Assembly (NCBI RefSeq): GCF_001043975.1 | Contig: NZ_LABY01000004.1 | Span: 1-53,826 of the forward strand | Length of the DNA stretch: 53,826 bases | Direction of reading: 5' to 3' | From: Methylobacterium variabile | GTDB lineage: Bacteria; Pseudomonadota; Alphaproteobacteria; Rhizobiales; Beijerinckiaceae | Shown: piece after piece, positions 44,632 to 53,056 of the stretch | How positions within the stretch are numbered: position 1 is the first letter of the stretch | How the letters are laid out: every line of letters starts with the position of its first letter | Notes under the pieces: model-generated | Told to the model about the DNA's origin: nothing | Seen by the model: only the letters and a program-made list of their open reading frames with translations | Databases searched by the model: none | Position numbers and translations under genes: made by a program

Positions 44632-45201
44632 TCAGGCAGGGCCGGGGCCCGGCTTCCCGATGAAGGCGCCGGCGACCATCAGGGTGCCGCCCTCGCCCCT
44701 GGCGAGAGGCAGAACCGGCAGGCGCTTGCGCGCCGGCCCCTTGGCGACCCGCCCGCCCTCGGCGGGCAGGAACTCGGAATGGTGGCAGAAGCAGCTCAGG
44801 CGCCGGCTGTCGTGGTTCCAGCCCGTGATGGTGCAGCCCTGATGGGTGCAGACGCCCGAGACCGCCACGACGCCGTCGACGGTGTGGGCGCGCTGATCCT
44901 CGGGGATCTGATCGGGCGCGACCCGTACCAGGATGATCTTGCTGAAGCGCGAGCCCTCGCGCTTGACCCCCTGCGGATCGACCGCCACCGCCTCGACGAG
45001 CTCGCCGCCGACCGGCAGGCCGTCGAGGGTGACGGGCTGGCCCGCCTTCGCGCCGTCGCCGAGCACCAGCCGGTCGCCCTTCTGCGGCAGCATGTCCTCC
45101 GGCCCCGCCCAGGCGGTGCCCGCCGCCGCACAGCAGGCGACCGCGCCCACCACCACGCTGCGCCGGTCGAGACCATGCGCGCGCTGTCCTCCCTGAGCCA
45201 T
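44632..45201 (-). CDS. Tat-exported Rieske [2Fe-2S] protein
   Basis: A 189-residue protein. N-terminal twin-arginine signal (LDRRSVVVGAVACCAAAGTAWA), then a Rieske domain: cluster ligands in SGVCTHQGCTI and SCFCHHSEF, i.e. Cys-x-His...Cys-x-x-His, with the second Cys pair able to form the disulfide seen in bc1-type Rieske proteins. Resembles QcrA, but no cytochrome b or c1 gene is here. It may carry electrons from the PQQ dehydrogenase encoded next to it (inference). Start set at 45201 because GGAGG lies directly upstream; ATG 45204 and TTG 45216 are alternatives. The upstream 166 bp include a visibly AT-rich block (45215-45250). Confidence 0.85.
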   Translation of the reverse strand: MAQGGQRAHGLDRRSVVVGAVACCAAAGTAWAGPEDMLPQKGDRLVLGDGAKAGQPVTLDGLPVGGELVEAVAVDPQGVKREGSRFSKIILVRVAPDQIPEDQRAHTVDGVVAVSGVCTHQGCTITGWNHDSRRLSCFCHHSEFLPAEGGRVAKGPARKRLPVLPLARGEGGTLMVAGAFIGKPGPGPA

Positions 45202-45367
45202 CATTCCTCCGGTCAAAACGCTCTTTGTTCTTATGGTTTTCTATATGAGTAGCCGAGCGGTCGGTCGCGTCAACCCAATTCGTGCAGCACACGTTCCGCG
45301 TTTCGGGCTCGTGATCGCCGCATTTGTTGGTGCAATGCGAAGAACGACTGTGCAGTGCGGCAGGACG

Positions 45368-45940
45368 TCAGCGGGCGAGGGCCGCCCGGAGCGCCGCGGC
45401 CAGCGCCTCGGGCGCCACCGTGTAGGGCAGCCGCCCGAGAAGGTCGCCCGCGGGCCCGACGAGGAAGAGGTCGCTCGGATGGTCGACGGTGCCGTCATGG
45501 CGCCGGATCGGCGCCGCGTAGGCGGCGGCGAGGCCGTCGATGGTTGCCACGGGGCCGGTCACCGCCACGATGGCGGGGTGGAAGGTGTCGAGGTAGCGGG
45601 CGAGCACTGCCGGACCGTCATGCTCCGGATCGGCCGCCACCATCACCGGCACCAGCTGGGACAGCAGGGCCGGCGGCAGGTCGTCGAGGGCCTGGGTCAC
45701 CGTCATCAGCGCGGTGGGGCAGAGGTCCGGGCAGCGGGTGTAGCCGAAATAGACCAGGCGCAGGCGGCCGGCGAAGCGGGCCTCGCTCACCGGGGCGCCG
45801 GTCTGGTCGACGAGGCCGCGCCCGGCCGGCCAGACCAGGGGGCCGGCGGCGGCGGAGAGAGCCGCGGCGGGACCGGACAGGGCGGCGGACAGCGCCAGGC
45901 TCAGGCCCAGGCGCCGCAACCATGACGATGCTGAACCCAT
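45368..45940 (-). CDS. Sco1/SenC family copper-binding protein
   Basis: A 190-residue thioredoxin-fold protein with an N-terminal signal/anchor (LRRLGLSLALSAALSG). The copper site is Cys-x3-Cys in YTRCPDLCPTALM plus the distal His in GTVDHPSDLFLV. Sco proteins deliver Cu to cytochrome oxidase CuA or act as periplasmic thiol reductants. First gene of the run toward the Rieske and PQQ dehydrogenase genes; it may serve an oxidase or a copper carrier in that path (inference). Confidence 0.9.
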   Translation of the reverse strand: MGSASSWLRRLGLSLALSAALSGPAAALSAAAGPLVWPAGRGLVDQTGAPVSEARFAGRLRLVYFGYTRCPDLCPTALMTVTQALDDLPPALLSQLVPVMVAADPEHDGPAVLARYLDTFHPAIVAVTGPVATIDGLAAAYAAPIRRHDGTVDHPSDLFLVGPAGDLLGRLPYTVAPEALAAALRAALAR

Positions 45941-46254
45941 GACTTCAACCTCACGCCGCGATACGATCTAAGCGTGCCCGCGGGTAGGCGCCAACGGCTC
46001 AGCCGGCTCTATTCACGAATCTCGCAGGTTTTTGACGCGCGACCGCGCACCGCATCTTCCAGGAACCCTCCCGCGCGGCGCCGTGCAGGCATCCTTAACC
46101 TTCCCGGCGTGGGCCCCGGCGTTCCGGACAATCCGACGCTTCGAGGCAGCCGTCGCTTAACGTCACCGGGGTTTGATCCCCCCATCGCCGCACGGGTCGG
46201 AGCGGCCGGTGAGAGCCGGAGCGGCCCGCGCGGGCTGCCACGAAGGGGGACGTC
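45941..46254. other. 314-bp divergent spacer upstream of cupin gene
   Basis: Holds the promoters of the Sco gene (minus) and the cupin gene (plus). No clear -35/-10 pair or palindrome could be fixed by eye. Confidence 0.4.
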
Positions 46255-46734
46255 TTGGGGACCATCAAGCAGCTCATCACCCTGTCCGGGCCGATGCTGG
46301 CCTACCTGAGCGCCGTGCCGATGCTGCGCGCGGCCCCGTTCCTGCGCCGCTCCCCGCCGCCCCTCCTCGACGGGCCGGTGCAGCGGACCAGCGACTTCCC
46401 GGCGGTGCAGCCCCCGGCCGAGCCTTACGCGCCGCCGCGCTCGCACATCCTCTCCGGCAACCCGGTCCAGACCGCGACCTACATCTACGTGAGCCCCGAC
46501 AACCTGTTCGCCGCCGGCATCTGGACCTGCGAGCCGGGCAAGTTCCGCATCGACTTCGGCCGCGCGGAATTCATCCAGATCCTCGAGGGCGTCGTCGTCG
46601 TCACCGACGCGGAAGGGTGCGCCAGGACCTACCGGGCGGGCGACGCCTTCGTGACCCCGAAGGGCTTCTCGGGCACCTGGGAGGTAATCGAGCCGATCAA
46701 GAAGCACTTCACCTGGTACGGCTCCGGCGAGTGA
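46255..46734 (+). CDS. Cupin domain protein (DUF861/EutQ-like)
   Basis: A 159-residue protein with a single C-terminal cupin (~65-155): ..AAGIWTCEPGKFRIDFGRAEFIQILEG.. and YRAGDAFVTPKGFSGTWEV. The classic metal-binding His positions are not obvious (GRAEFIQILEG, PKGFSG), as is common in the cupin_3 group. Start is TTG at 46255, supported by GAAGGGGGA upstream. Function unknown. Confidence 0.8.
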   Translation: MGTIKQLITLSGPMLAYLSAVPMLRAAPFLRRSPPPLLDGPVQRTSDFPAVQPPAEPYAPPRSHILSGNPVQTATYIYVSPDNLFAAGIWTCEPGKFRIDFGRAEFIQILEGVVVVTDAEGCARTYRAGDAFVTPKGFSGTWEVIEPIKKHFTWYGSGE

Positions 46735-46755
46735 GGCCGGCGGCCGAGAGAGGCC

Positions 46756-46854
46756 GACCTTCGGTTCCGTTCTCGAATTCGCGGCAAGCTTTGATCCGAT
46801 GTCGAGAATTCAAGAGGGATCGACATCGATGCGTCGGCGTCCTGGGCCGTTTGG
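46756..46854 (+). repeat. Dispersed ~100-bp intergenic repeat, copy 1
   Basis: Aligns end to end, at roughly 70% identity by eye and with about one gap, with 51560-51660. Shared cores include CCGTTC-CGAATT, GTCGA-AATTC, GGATC and TCCTG-GCC. Both copies sit between convergent genes. Confidence 0.75.
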
Positions 46855-46983
46855 TGTAAGAGCCTGCTTGACTTTCTGGACAGTATGAACACCCACTTCG
46901 TCGTTCCGGGCTCCGCTGCGCGGCCCCGGAATGACATGCAGGGTGTCAAATTGTCGGATCCAATCAAATAGGCTCTGACACCA
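46852..46983. mobile_element. MITE-like element with ~43-bp terminal inverted repeats
   Basis: Left arm 46852-46894 (starts TGGTGTAAGAGCCT) and right arm 46941-46983 (complement starts TGGTGTCAGAGCCT) are imperfect inverted repeats of about 43 bp. They enclose a second palindrome at 46900-46934 (GTCGTTCCGGG..CCCGGAATGAC). No coding capacity. The termini look like those of small non-autonomous elements, or of a degraded IS. Confidence 0.6.
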
Positions 46984-47115
46984 CTCCTGAACGTCGCCCG
47001 CGTGTCCTCGAACGAAGCGGGGCTCCGCGGCACCGCATCCGCATCGCACGGGCCCTCGTTCCGGACCCGCCGTGCAGGCGGCGGGCTGATCGCGACGAGG
47101 ATCCCGCGGCGCGGC

Positions 47116-48306
47116 CTAGCGCAGCGCCATCGACTCCACCGCCGGCTCGCCCTCGCGCGGCAGGCTGGTCTGCCAGACTGCGCCGCTGCGGCCCTTCTGG
47201 TAGCCGTCCTCGTAGAGGCGTCGCATGTAGGCGGTGTCGAAGCCCTGGGAGGCCGGGACCTCGGGGATGCGCCGGTCGATGTAGGTCAGGTTGAAGCCCA
47301 TGCCGTTGCGGCGCGCGAACGCGTAGGTGCTGGCCAGGGTCGCGCGGGAACGGGCGCGCCCGACGGTGGAGAGCGAGCGGACGGCGATCGGCAGGGTCCC
47401 GTTCTGCACCACGTCGAAGCTCGGCTCGATGCGGCCGTTGATGACGACGTAGATGTTGGGCTTGCCGCGGCTCGTGGCGATGCGCCCGTCCTGGGTCAGG
47501 AAGGCCTCGGGCAGGGTGAAGACCGGGGTCACCACCGAGCCGTCGACGTGCATCTCCTGGAAGGCGTGGTTGCCGGCCTGGGCGTCGATCAGCATCGGCG
47601 GGAACACCGCCGGCACGCTGGCCGACGCCGTCAGCACGTCGCGGAACAGGGCGGCGGCGTTGGGCTGGCCGCTCGCCGCGATGGCGCCCATGTCCCAGAT
47701 CACGGCGCGCTGCGAATCGAGGTTGGTGGTGACGACGAGCAGGCGCCGGCCCTTGCGGTGCTCCTCGGCGACCGCCGCCAGCATCTCCGGCGTGACGTAG
47801 CGGCCGACGAGGTCGCGCAGCCGCGCGTCGCCGAACAGGCCGTCGCCAATCAGCACGTTCAGGGGGTTGGGCGAGCGCACCAGGCTCGAGGCCTCGCCGC
47901 TGGTGTAGATGTCGCGCAACTGCCCGTCATAGGCCGGCCCGAGGAAGGCGAAGGGCGCGATCAGCGCGCCGGTCGACACGCCCGAGACCATGGTGAAGGT
48001 CGGCCGTCGTCCGGTCTCGCTCCAGCCGTTGAGCACGCCGGCGCCGTAAGCCCCGTCGCCGCCGCCGCCCGAGAGGGCGAGATAGCTGAACGGCTCGCGC
48101 GAGGCGTTCACCCGGTCGGCGACCGCGGCGAAGCTGCGGGCCGAGCCGTCGGCCCAGTAGCGCACGTCGGGGGCCTGGCCCGGCACGGTGGCGGCAGCGG
48201 CCTCGGCCGCCGTGTAGGGTGTGCGCGGCAGCGACGCGCAGGCGGCGGCTTGAGCCCCGATCAGGGCCACGGCGAGGCCGCGCATCCAGGTCGATCGAGC
48301 AGACAC
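47116..48306 (-). CDS. Patatin-like phospholipase, lipoprotein
   Basis: A 396-residue patatin-fold hydrolase. N-terminal lipoprotein signal (MRGLAVALIGAQAAAC, lipobox AAAC), glycine-rich oxyanion loop LSGGGGDGAYGAGVLNG, nucleophile GVSTG, and catalytic Asp in VDGSV, forming the Ser-Asp dyad. Probably acts on membrane lipids from the periplasmic side. Start is taken as GTG at 48306; the frame stays open upstream and a GTG six bases earlier is possible. Confidence 0.85.
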   Translation of the reverse strand: MSARSTWMRGLAVALIGAQAAACASLPRTPYTAAEAAAATVPGQAPDVRYWADGSARSFAAVADRVNASREPFSYLALSGGGGDGAYGAGVLNGWSETGRRPTFTMVSGVSTGALIAPFAFLGPAYDGQLRDIYTSGEASSLVRSPNPLNVLIGDGLFGDARLRDLVGRYVTPEMLAAVAEEHRKGRRLLVVTTNLDSQRAVIWDMGAIAASGQPNAAALFRDVLTASASVPAVFPPMLIDAQAGNHAFQEMHVDGSVVTPVFTLPEAFLTQDGRIATSRGKPNIYVVINGRIEPSFDVVQNGTLPIAVRSLSTVGRARSRATLASTYAFARRNGMGFNLTYIDRRIPEVPASQGFDTAYMRRLYEDGYQKGRSGAVWQTSLPREGEPAVESMALR

Positions 48307-48443
48307 GATCACTTCACCACGAGTTTCGGCACGCCGCCCTCGCCGGGGATTATCCGACGAAGACGACGAAACGGCAACGCTTATGGCAAAGCTTGAGCGG
48401 CGAAACGGTTCCGTCGGGGCCCGCCGCGCGGCCGGGCGTCCTC

Positions 48444-49400
48444 TCAGCCGGTCGTCTTCGGCCCGCCGCTGCGGCGGCCGAAATCCGGCTCGGCGGTCTC
48501 CTGGCCCATGGCCACGATGCCGCGGCGGATCGCCCGGGTGCGGGTGAACAGGGCGTGCAGGGCTTCGCCGTCGTCCCAGCGGATGGCGCGGGCCAGCGCC
48601 GCCAGGTCCTCGTTGAAGCGGCCCAGCATCTCCAGCACCGCCTCCTTGTTGGTGAGGAAGATGTCGCGCCACATCGTCGGGTCGGAGGCGGCGATGCGGG
48701 TGAAGTCGCGAAAGCCGCCGGCCGAGAACTTGATCACCTCGGACTGGGTCACGGTCTCGAGGTCGGCCGCGGTGCCGACGATGTTGTAGGCGATCAAGTG
48801 CGGCACGTGGCTGGTGATCGCCAGCACGAGGTCGTGGTGGGCCGGCGTCATCGTCTCGACGACCGAGCCCAGGCCTTCCCAGAACGCCCGCACCCGTGCC
48901 ACCGCGGCCGGGTCCGTGCCCTCCGGCGGGGTCAGGATGCACCAGCGGCCGTGGAACAGGCTGGCGAAGCCCGCGTCCGGTCCCGAATGCTCGGTGCCGG
49001 CGACGGGGTGGGCCGGCACGAAGCTGACGCCCTCGGGCAGGTGCGGCGCCGCCGCGGCCACCACCGCGGCCTTGACCGAGCCGACGTCGGACAGGATCGC
49101 GCCCGGCGCGAGGCCGTGCGCCATCTCCGCCGCCACCGCCCCGATGGCGCCGACTGGCACGCACAGGATCACGAGGTCGGCCCCCGCCACGCCGCCGGCG
49201 AGGTCGGTGGTGGCCTCGTCGGCGAGGCCGAGGGCCGCGACGCGGGCGATCACGCCCGGATCGCGGTCGACCGCCACGATGGCGTCCGCGAGACCGGCCG
49301 CCCGGGCGCCCCGGGCGATGGAGGAGCCGATCAGCCCGAGGCCGACGAGCGCCAGGCGCCGGAACGGGGCCTCAGCCACGCGCGCCGCCCGAGAACGCAT
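48444..49400 (-). CDS. tyrC: Prephenate/arogenate dehydrogenase
   Basis: A 318-residue enzyme of tyrosine synthesis. N-terminal NAD motif [27 protein letters not shown], and [12 protein letters not shown] with catalytic His. It oxidatively decarboxylates prephenate or arogenate. Follows hisC, a common pairing since HisC-type aminotransferases can act on prephenate or 4-hydroxyphenylpyruvate. The ATG at 49400 overlaps hisC by 29 bp; a GTG at 49379 (overlap GTGGCTGA) is equally plausible. Confidence 0.92.
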   Translation of the reverse strand: MRSRAARVAEAPFRRLALVGLGLIGSSIARGARAAGLADAIVAVDRDPGVIARVAALGLADEATTDLAGGVAGADLVILCVPVGAIGAVAAEMAHGLAPGAILSDVGSVKAAVVAAAAPHLPEGVSFVPAHPVAGTEHSGPDAGFASLFHGRWCILTPPEGTDPAAVARVRAFWEGLGSVVETMTPAHHDLVLAITSHVPHLIAYNIVGTAADLETVTQSEVIKFSAGGFRDFTRIAASDPTMWRDIFLTNKEAVLEMLGRFNEDLAALARAIRWDDGEALHALFTRTRAIRRGIVAMGQETAEPDFGRRSGGPKTTG

Positions 49401-50496
49401 TGCCCACGAACTCGGTCAGCGCCGCCACCACGGCCTCGTTGGCCTCGGCGGTGCCGATCGTCATGCGCAAGGCGTTGGGCAGGCCGTAGGCCCCGACCCG
49501 GCGCAGGATCAGCCCGCGGGCGGTGAGATAGGCGTCCGCGTCGGCCGCGGTGCGGCCGGCCTCGTCGGGGAAGTGGATCAGCACGAAGTTGCCGACGCTC
49601 GGCGTGACGGCGAGACCCAGCCCTTCGAGCGCCTTCGTCACCTTCGGCAGCCACGCGTCGTTGTGGGCCACCGCCGCCGCGATGTGGGCATCGTCCGCCA
49701 TGGCGGCGGCGCCCGCCGCGATCGCCGCGGCGCCGAGGTTGAACGGGCCGCGGATCCGGTTGACCGCGTCGGCGATCGCCGCCGGCGCCACCATCCAGCC
49801 GATGCGCAGGGCCGCGAGGCCGTACACCTTCGAGAAGGTGCGGGTCATCACGACGTTCTCGGACTCGGCCACCAGCTCGAGGCCGGCCGCGTAGTCGTTG
49901 CGCCGGACGTACTCGGCATAGGCCGCGTCGAGCACCAGGAGCACGTTCTTCGGCAGTCCGGCATGCAGGCGCCGCACCTCGTCGAAGGGCAGGTAGGTGC
50001 CGGTCGGGTTGTTGGGGTTGGCGAGGTAGACGATGCGGGTCTTGTCGGTCACCGCCGCCAGCAGGGCGTCGACGTCGGCGGTGTGGTCGCGCTCCGGCGC
50101 CACCACCGGCGTGCCGCCCGCCGCCAGGATGGCGATGCGATAGACGAGGAAGCCGTACTGCGAGTAGAGGCCCTCGTCGCCAGGGCCCATATAGGCGTAG
50201 GTCAGCAGCGAGAGCAGCTCGTCCGAGCCCGCGCCGCAGACGATGCGCTCGGGGTCGAGGCCGTATTTCTGCGCGATGGCCTGGCGGAGCTGCGTGGAGC
50301 TGCCGTCCGGATAGAGCTCGAGATGCGCTGCCGTCTCCTGCATCGCCGCGATCGCGGCGGGGCTCGGGCCCATCGGCGTCTCGTTGGAGGAGAGCTTGTG
50401 CAGCTTCACCCCGGCCGGCGCCGCGCTCTTGCCCGGCACGTAGGCCTCGATCGCGAGGACACCGGGACGCGGGACGGGGCGGAGGGCGGCGGACAT
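49372..50496 (-). CDS. hisC: Histidinol-phosphate aminotransferase
   Basis: A 374-residue PLP aminotransferase (fold type I). [13 protein letters not shown] near residue 34, [30 protein letters not shown] with the PLP-contact Asp, and [17 protein letters not shown] with the Schiff-base Lys. Converts imidazole acetol phosphate to histidinol phosphate and may also transaminate aromatic keto acids. Start ATG at 50496 fits the family. The 256 bp upstream (divergent to the DUF1499 gene) show no clear signal. Confidence 0.93.
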   Translation of the reverse strand: MSAALRPVPRPGVLAIEAYVPGKSAAPAGVKLHKLSSNETPMGPSPAAIAAMQETAAHLELYPDGSSTQLRQAIAQKYGLDPERIVCGAGSDELLSLLTYAYMGPGDEGLYSQYGFLVYRIAILAAGGTPVVAPERDHTADVDALLAAVTDKTRIVYLANPNNPTGTYLPFDEVRRLHAGLPKNVLLVLDAAYAEYVRRNDYAAGLELVAESENVVMTRTFSKVYGLAALRIGWMVAPAAIADAVNRIRGPFNLGAAAIAAGAAAMADDAHIAAAVAHNDAWLPKVTKALEGLGLAVTPSVGNFVLIHFPDEAGRTAADADAYLTARGLILRRVGAYGLPNALRMTIGTAEANEAVVAALTEFVGNAFSGGARG

Positions 50497-50752
50497 GGGC
50501 GAACTCTGGGATCGTCGGGAAACCTGACGCCGTCTAGAGCAAGACGCCGCCTTGGGAAACGGCGGAGATGCGCCGGCGGGTGCGCAGGGATGCAGGGGAG
50601 CCTTGCGCCGCCGCGCTAGGCCGGCGCGGCGCGCCGTAGCGCGGGCGGCCGGGGAGCGGTACACCGGGGCAGGGCCGCCCATCCCGCGCGGCCGTGCCCC
50701 GCCGGATCATGCACCGCCAGCTTCACGCCCGTCCCACCCGAGCCTGCACCCC

Positions 50753-51532
50753 ATGCGCCGCCTGATCGTCGAGGAGCCCGTCACCCGGGCCGCGCCCTGG
50801 GCGCTGCGGCTCGCCTGGCTCTCCCTCGCGGTGGTCGGCCTGGCGCTGCTCCTGGTGCGCGATCCGCGCGCCGAGACCGAGGCGGCCCTCGCGGCGCTCG
50901 GGTCCGGGGTCGGGCTCGCGCTGCTGGCGGTGCTGCTCGCCGTGGCGGCCTTCGTGCGGATCTGGCGCGAGGGCGCGCGCGGCCTCGGCATCGCGGTCGG
51001 AGGCCTCCTGCTCGCCGCCCTGGTGCTGGCCTACCCGGCCTTCATGACGGTGCGCGGCGCGATGCTGCCGCCTCTCACCGACGTCTCGACCGACATCGAG
51101 AATCCACCGGCCTTCTCCCGCTCCCGCGCCGCCTGGGAGGCGCGGGGCTGGCGCCAGCCGCGCGATTCCGGCCCCGCCGCCCGGGCGCTCCAGCGCGAGG
51201 CCTACCCGCAGATCGCCCCCCTGACCCTCGATCTCGGGCCGGACGAGGCCTTCGCCCTCGCCCTCAAGGCAGCCCAGAACCGCAAGTGGCAGGTGGTGGA
51301 ATCCTACAAGCCCGGCGGCCGGGTCGGGAACGGCCGCATCGAGGCGGTGGTGCGCTCGCGCCTGCTCGGCCTGCCCTACGACGTCACGGTGCGGCTGCAC
51401 CCGCGCGCCGACGGCACCCGCATCGACGTGCGCTCCGCCACCCGTTTCGGCGATCGCGACTTCGGCCAGAACGCCGACCATATCCGCGCCTACCTGGACG
51501 AGATCGGCAACCTGGCCCTCGCGGTGAAGTAG
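50753..51532 (+). CDS. DUF1499 membrane protein
   Basis: A 259-residue protein with three hydrophobic segments in residues ~18-105, followed by a C-terminal DUF1499 domain (~130-255; ALQREAYPQIAPLTLDLGPDEAFALAL, RLLGLPYDVTVRLHPRADGTRIDVRSATRFGDRDFGQNADHI). The soluble domain presumably faces the periplasm; function unknown. Converges with the MBL-fold gene, with a dispersed repeat between them. Confidence 0.85.
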   Translation: MRRLIVEEPVTRAAPWALRLAWLSLAVVGLALLLVRDPRAETEAALAALGSGVGLALLAVLLAVAAFVRIWREGARGLGIAVGGLLLAALVLAYPAFMTVRGAMLPPLTDVSTDIENPPAFSRSRAAWEARGWRQPRDSGPAARALQREAYPQIAPLTLDLGPDEAFALALKAAQNRKWQVVESYKPGGRVGNGRIEAVVRSRLLGLPYDVTVRLHPRADGTRIDVRSATRFGDRDFGQNADHIRAYLDEIGNLALAVK

Positions 51533-51559
51533 GCGCTTCTATCAGCAATCATTGAAAAT

Positions 51560-51660
51560 GGCCTTTGGTCCCGTTCCCGAATTTCCGCCAAGCCTCTGGC
51601 TTGGTGTCGAAAATTCGAGTTGGATCAATGGCACGAGGCGTCAGCATCCTGAGCCATTGG
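51560..51660 (+). repeat. Dispersed ~100-bp intergenic repeat, copy 2
   Basis: Partner of 46756-46854. It ends directly before the stop codon of the convergent MBL-fold gene, again in a gap between convergent genes. Confidence 0.75.
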
Positions 51661-51662
51661 CA

Positions 51663-52589
51663 TCAGGCTACCCGGTACTCGCCGTCGAGCGCCGGCGGCC
51701 CGTCCGTCGCGGCGCGGCCGCGCTCCACCAGGTCTTCGAGATGGGCGAAGACCGAGAGCGCCGCGGCGGGCCGCAGCATCGGGTCGAGCCCGGAATAGAG
51801 CGCGGCGACGAGACCCGGGATCGTGCGCTCGCCCACTTCCAGCCGCTCCAGGATGCCGGTTTCGCGGGCGCGGCGATGGCTGAGGAGACCGCGCACGAAG
51901 CGCTGCGGCTCGCGCACCGGGCCGCCGTGGCCGGGCCAGTACACCGTCTCGGTCCGGTCGCGCAGCTTGTCGAGGGAGGCCATGTAGGGGCCCATGGCGC
52001 CGTCCGGCGGCGCCACGATGCTGGTCGACCAGGCCATGACGTGGTCGCCCGAGAACAGCGCCTGCTCCTCCGGAAACGCGAAGGCGAGGTGGTTCATGGT
52101 GTGGCCCGGCGTGGCGAGCGCCGTCAGGGTCCAGCCCGGCCCCGCGACGCTCTCGCCCTCGGCCAGCTCCCGGTCCGGCCGGTGCTCGGCATCGCCCGCC
52201 GCGTCGAGGCGGCCCTGCTCGGCGCCGCGGACCTCCCGGGCCGGCCGGTGGGGGCCGCATCCGAGGATCGGCGCGCCGGTCGCGGCCTTCAGGGGGCGGG
52301 CTCCCGGCGAGTGGTCCCGGTGGGTGTGGGTGACGAGGATCGCCTCGACTGTCTCGCCGTCGAGCGCGGCGAGCAGCGCCGCCCGGTGCTCCGGACGGTC
52401 GGGGCCGGGATCGATCACCGCCACGCGGCCGCGCCCCACCAGGTAGGTGCAGGTGCCGCTCTGGGTGAACGGGCCGGCATTCGGGCAGACCAGCCGGCGC
52501 ACGAGCGGCGACACGGTCTCGATCCGACCGCTCGCCGGGGCCTCGCGCAGGAAGACGGGCGCCGCCTCGGGCGCTTCGGACTCGCTCAC
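51663..52589 (-). CDS. MBL-fold metallo-hydrolase
   Basis: A 308-residue metallo-beta-lactamase-fold hydrolase of the glyoxalase II/LACTB2-like group. Metal motif VTHTHRDHSPG, second His in TPGHTMNHLAF, Asp in LFSGDHVM, and last His in WPGHGGPV. A long C-terminal helical region follows (GLLSHRRARETGIL..), as in LACTB2-like proteins. The GTG start at 52589 is decided by AGGAGG 8 nt upstream; longer frames to 52712 lack an RBS. Substrate unknown. Confidence 0.88.
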   Translation of the reverse strand: MSESEAPEAAPVFLREAPASGRIETVSPLVRRLVCPNAGPFTQSGTCTYLVGRGRVAVIDPGPDRPEHRAALLAALDGETVEAILVTHTHRDHSPGARPLKAATGAPILGCGPHRPAREVRGAEQGRLDAAGDAEHRPDRELAEGESVAGPGWTLTALATPGHTMNHLAFAFPEEQALFSGDHVMAWSTSIVAPPDGAMGPYMASLDKLRDRTETVYWPGHGGPVREPQRFVRGLLSHRRARETGILERLEVGERTIPGLVAALYSGLDPMLRPAAALSVFAHLEDLVERGRAATDGPPALDGEYRVA

Positions 52590-52799
52590 CGGACCGGCCT
52601 CCTGACGCCGCACGGGCATCCTTCCCGGTCTGGGCGGATCCGCCTCACCGGGGAGAATGCGCAAACACCCAATAGCTTGGCATTCATGGCCCGGAGCAGG
52701 GTCCGGCCGCACCGCGATCGGGCGTCGCTCCGGGCGACGTATCCGGGGTAGCGGCCCCGTCGCGCCCTGTCGAGGGCCCGCCGCCCTGCGCGGCGAGGG

Positions 52800-52913
52800 T
52801 CAGCCGGACAGCCAGGCCCAGCAGAGCAGGCCGGCGAAGAACAGGCCGGAACTCAGGAAGACGGCCGCGACTTCGCGGTACTGGAGCAGACGATTCTCGA
52901 GCGCGGGCGACAT
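52800..52913 (-). CDS. Tiny single-pass membrane protein
   Basis: A 37-residue frame: a polar N-terminus (SPALENRLLQYREVA) and one hydrophobic helix (AVFLSSGLFFAGLLCWAWL). No good RBS is visible, so the call rests on its clean membrane-protein pattern in an otherwise empty 467-bp gap (52590-53056). Function unknown. Confidence 0.45.
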   Translation of the reverse strand: MSPALENRLLQYREVAAVFLSSGLFFAGLLCWAWLSG

Positions 52914-53056
52914 GGCTGGAAGACCGGGCGATGGGCCGGAGGGACGAGGCACCTTCGTCATGCCGGCCCGCGAATCGCAAGCGTCGCGACTGCGCAGGCC
53001 GGTGGAAGACCGCCCCTGTCTCTGGCCCGCAACAGGCCGGGCAGGGGAGGAGCGCG

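Larger units (their letters stand above)
46735..47115. other. 381-bp convergent spacer with two repeat elements
   Basis: Contains a ~100-bp dispersed repeat (46756-46854) and, abutting it, a ~132-bp MITE-like hairpin element (46852-46983). No gene is recognisable. Confidence 0.6.

Noticed and set aside
45240..45273. Sigma-70 promoter for the Rieske gene (TTGACG at 45268-45273 with TATAGA)
   Set aside because: The spacing would be 22 bp, too long, and no better -10 lies at 16-18 bp.
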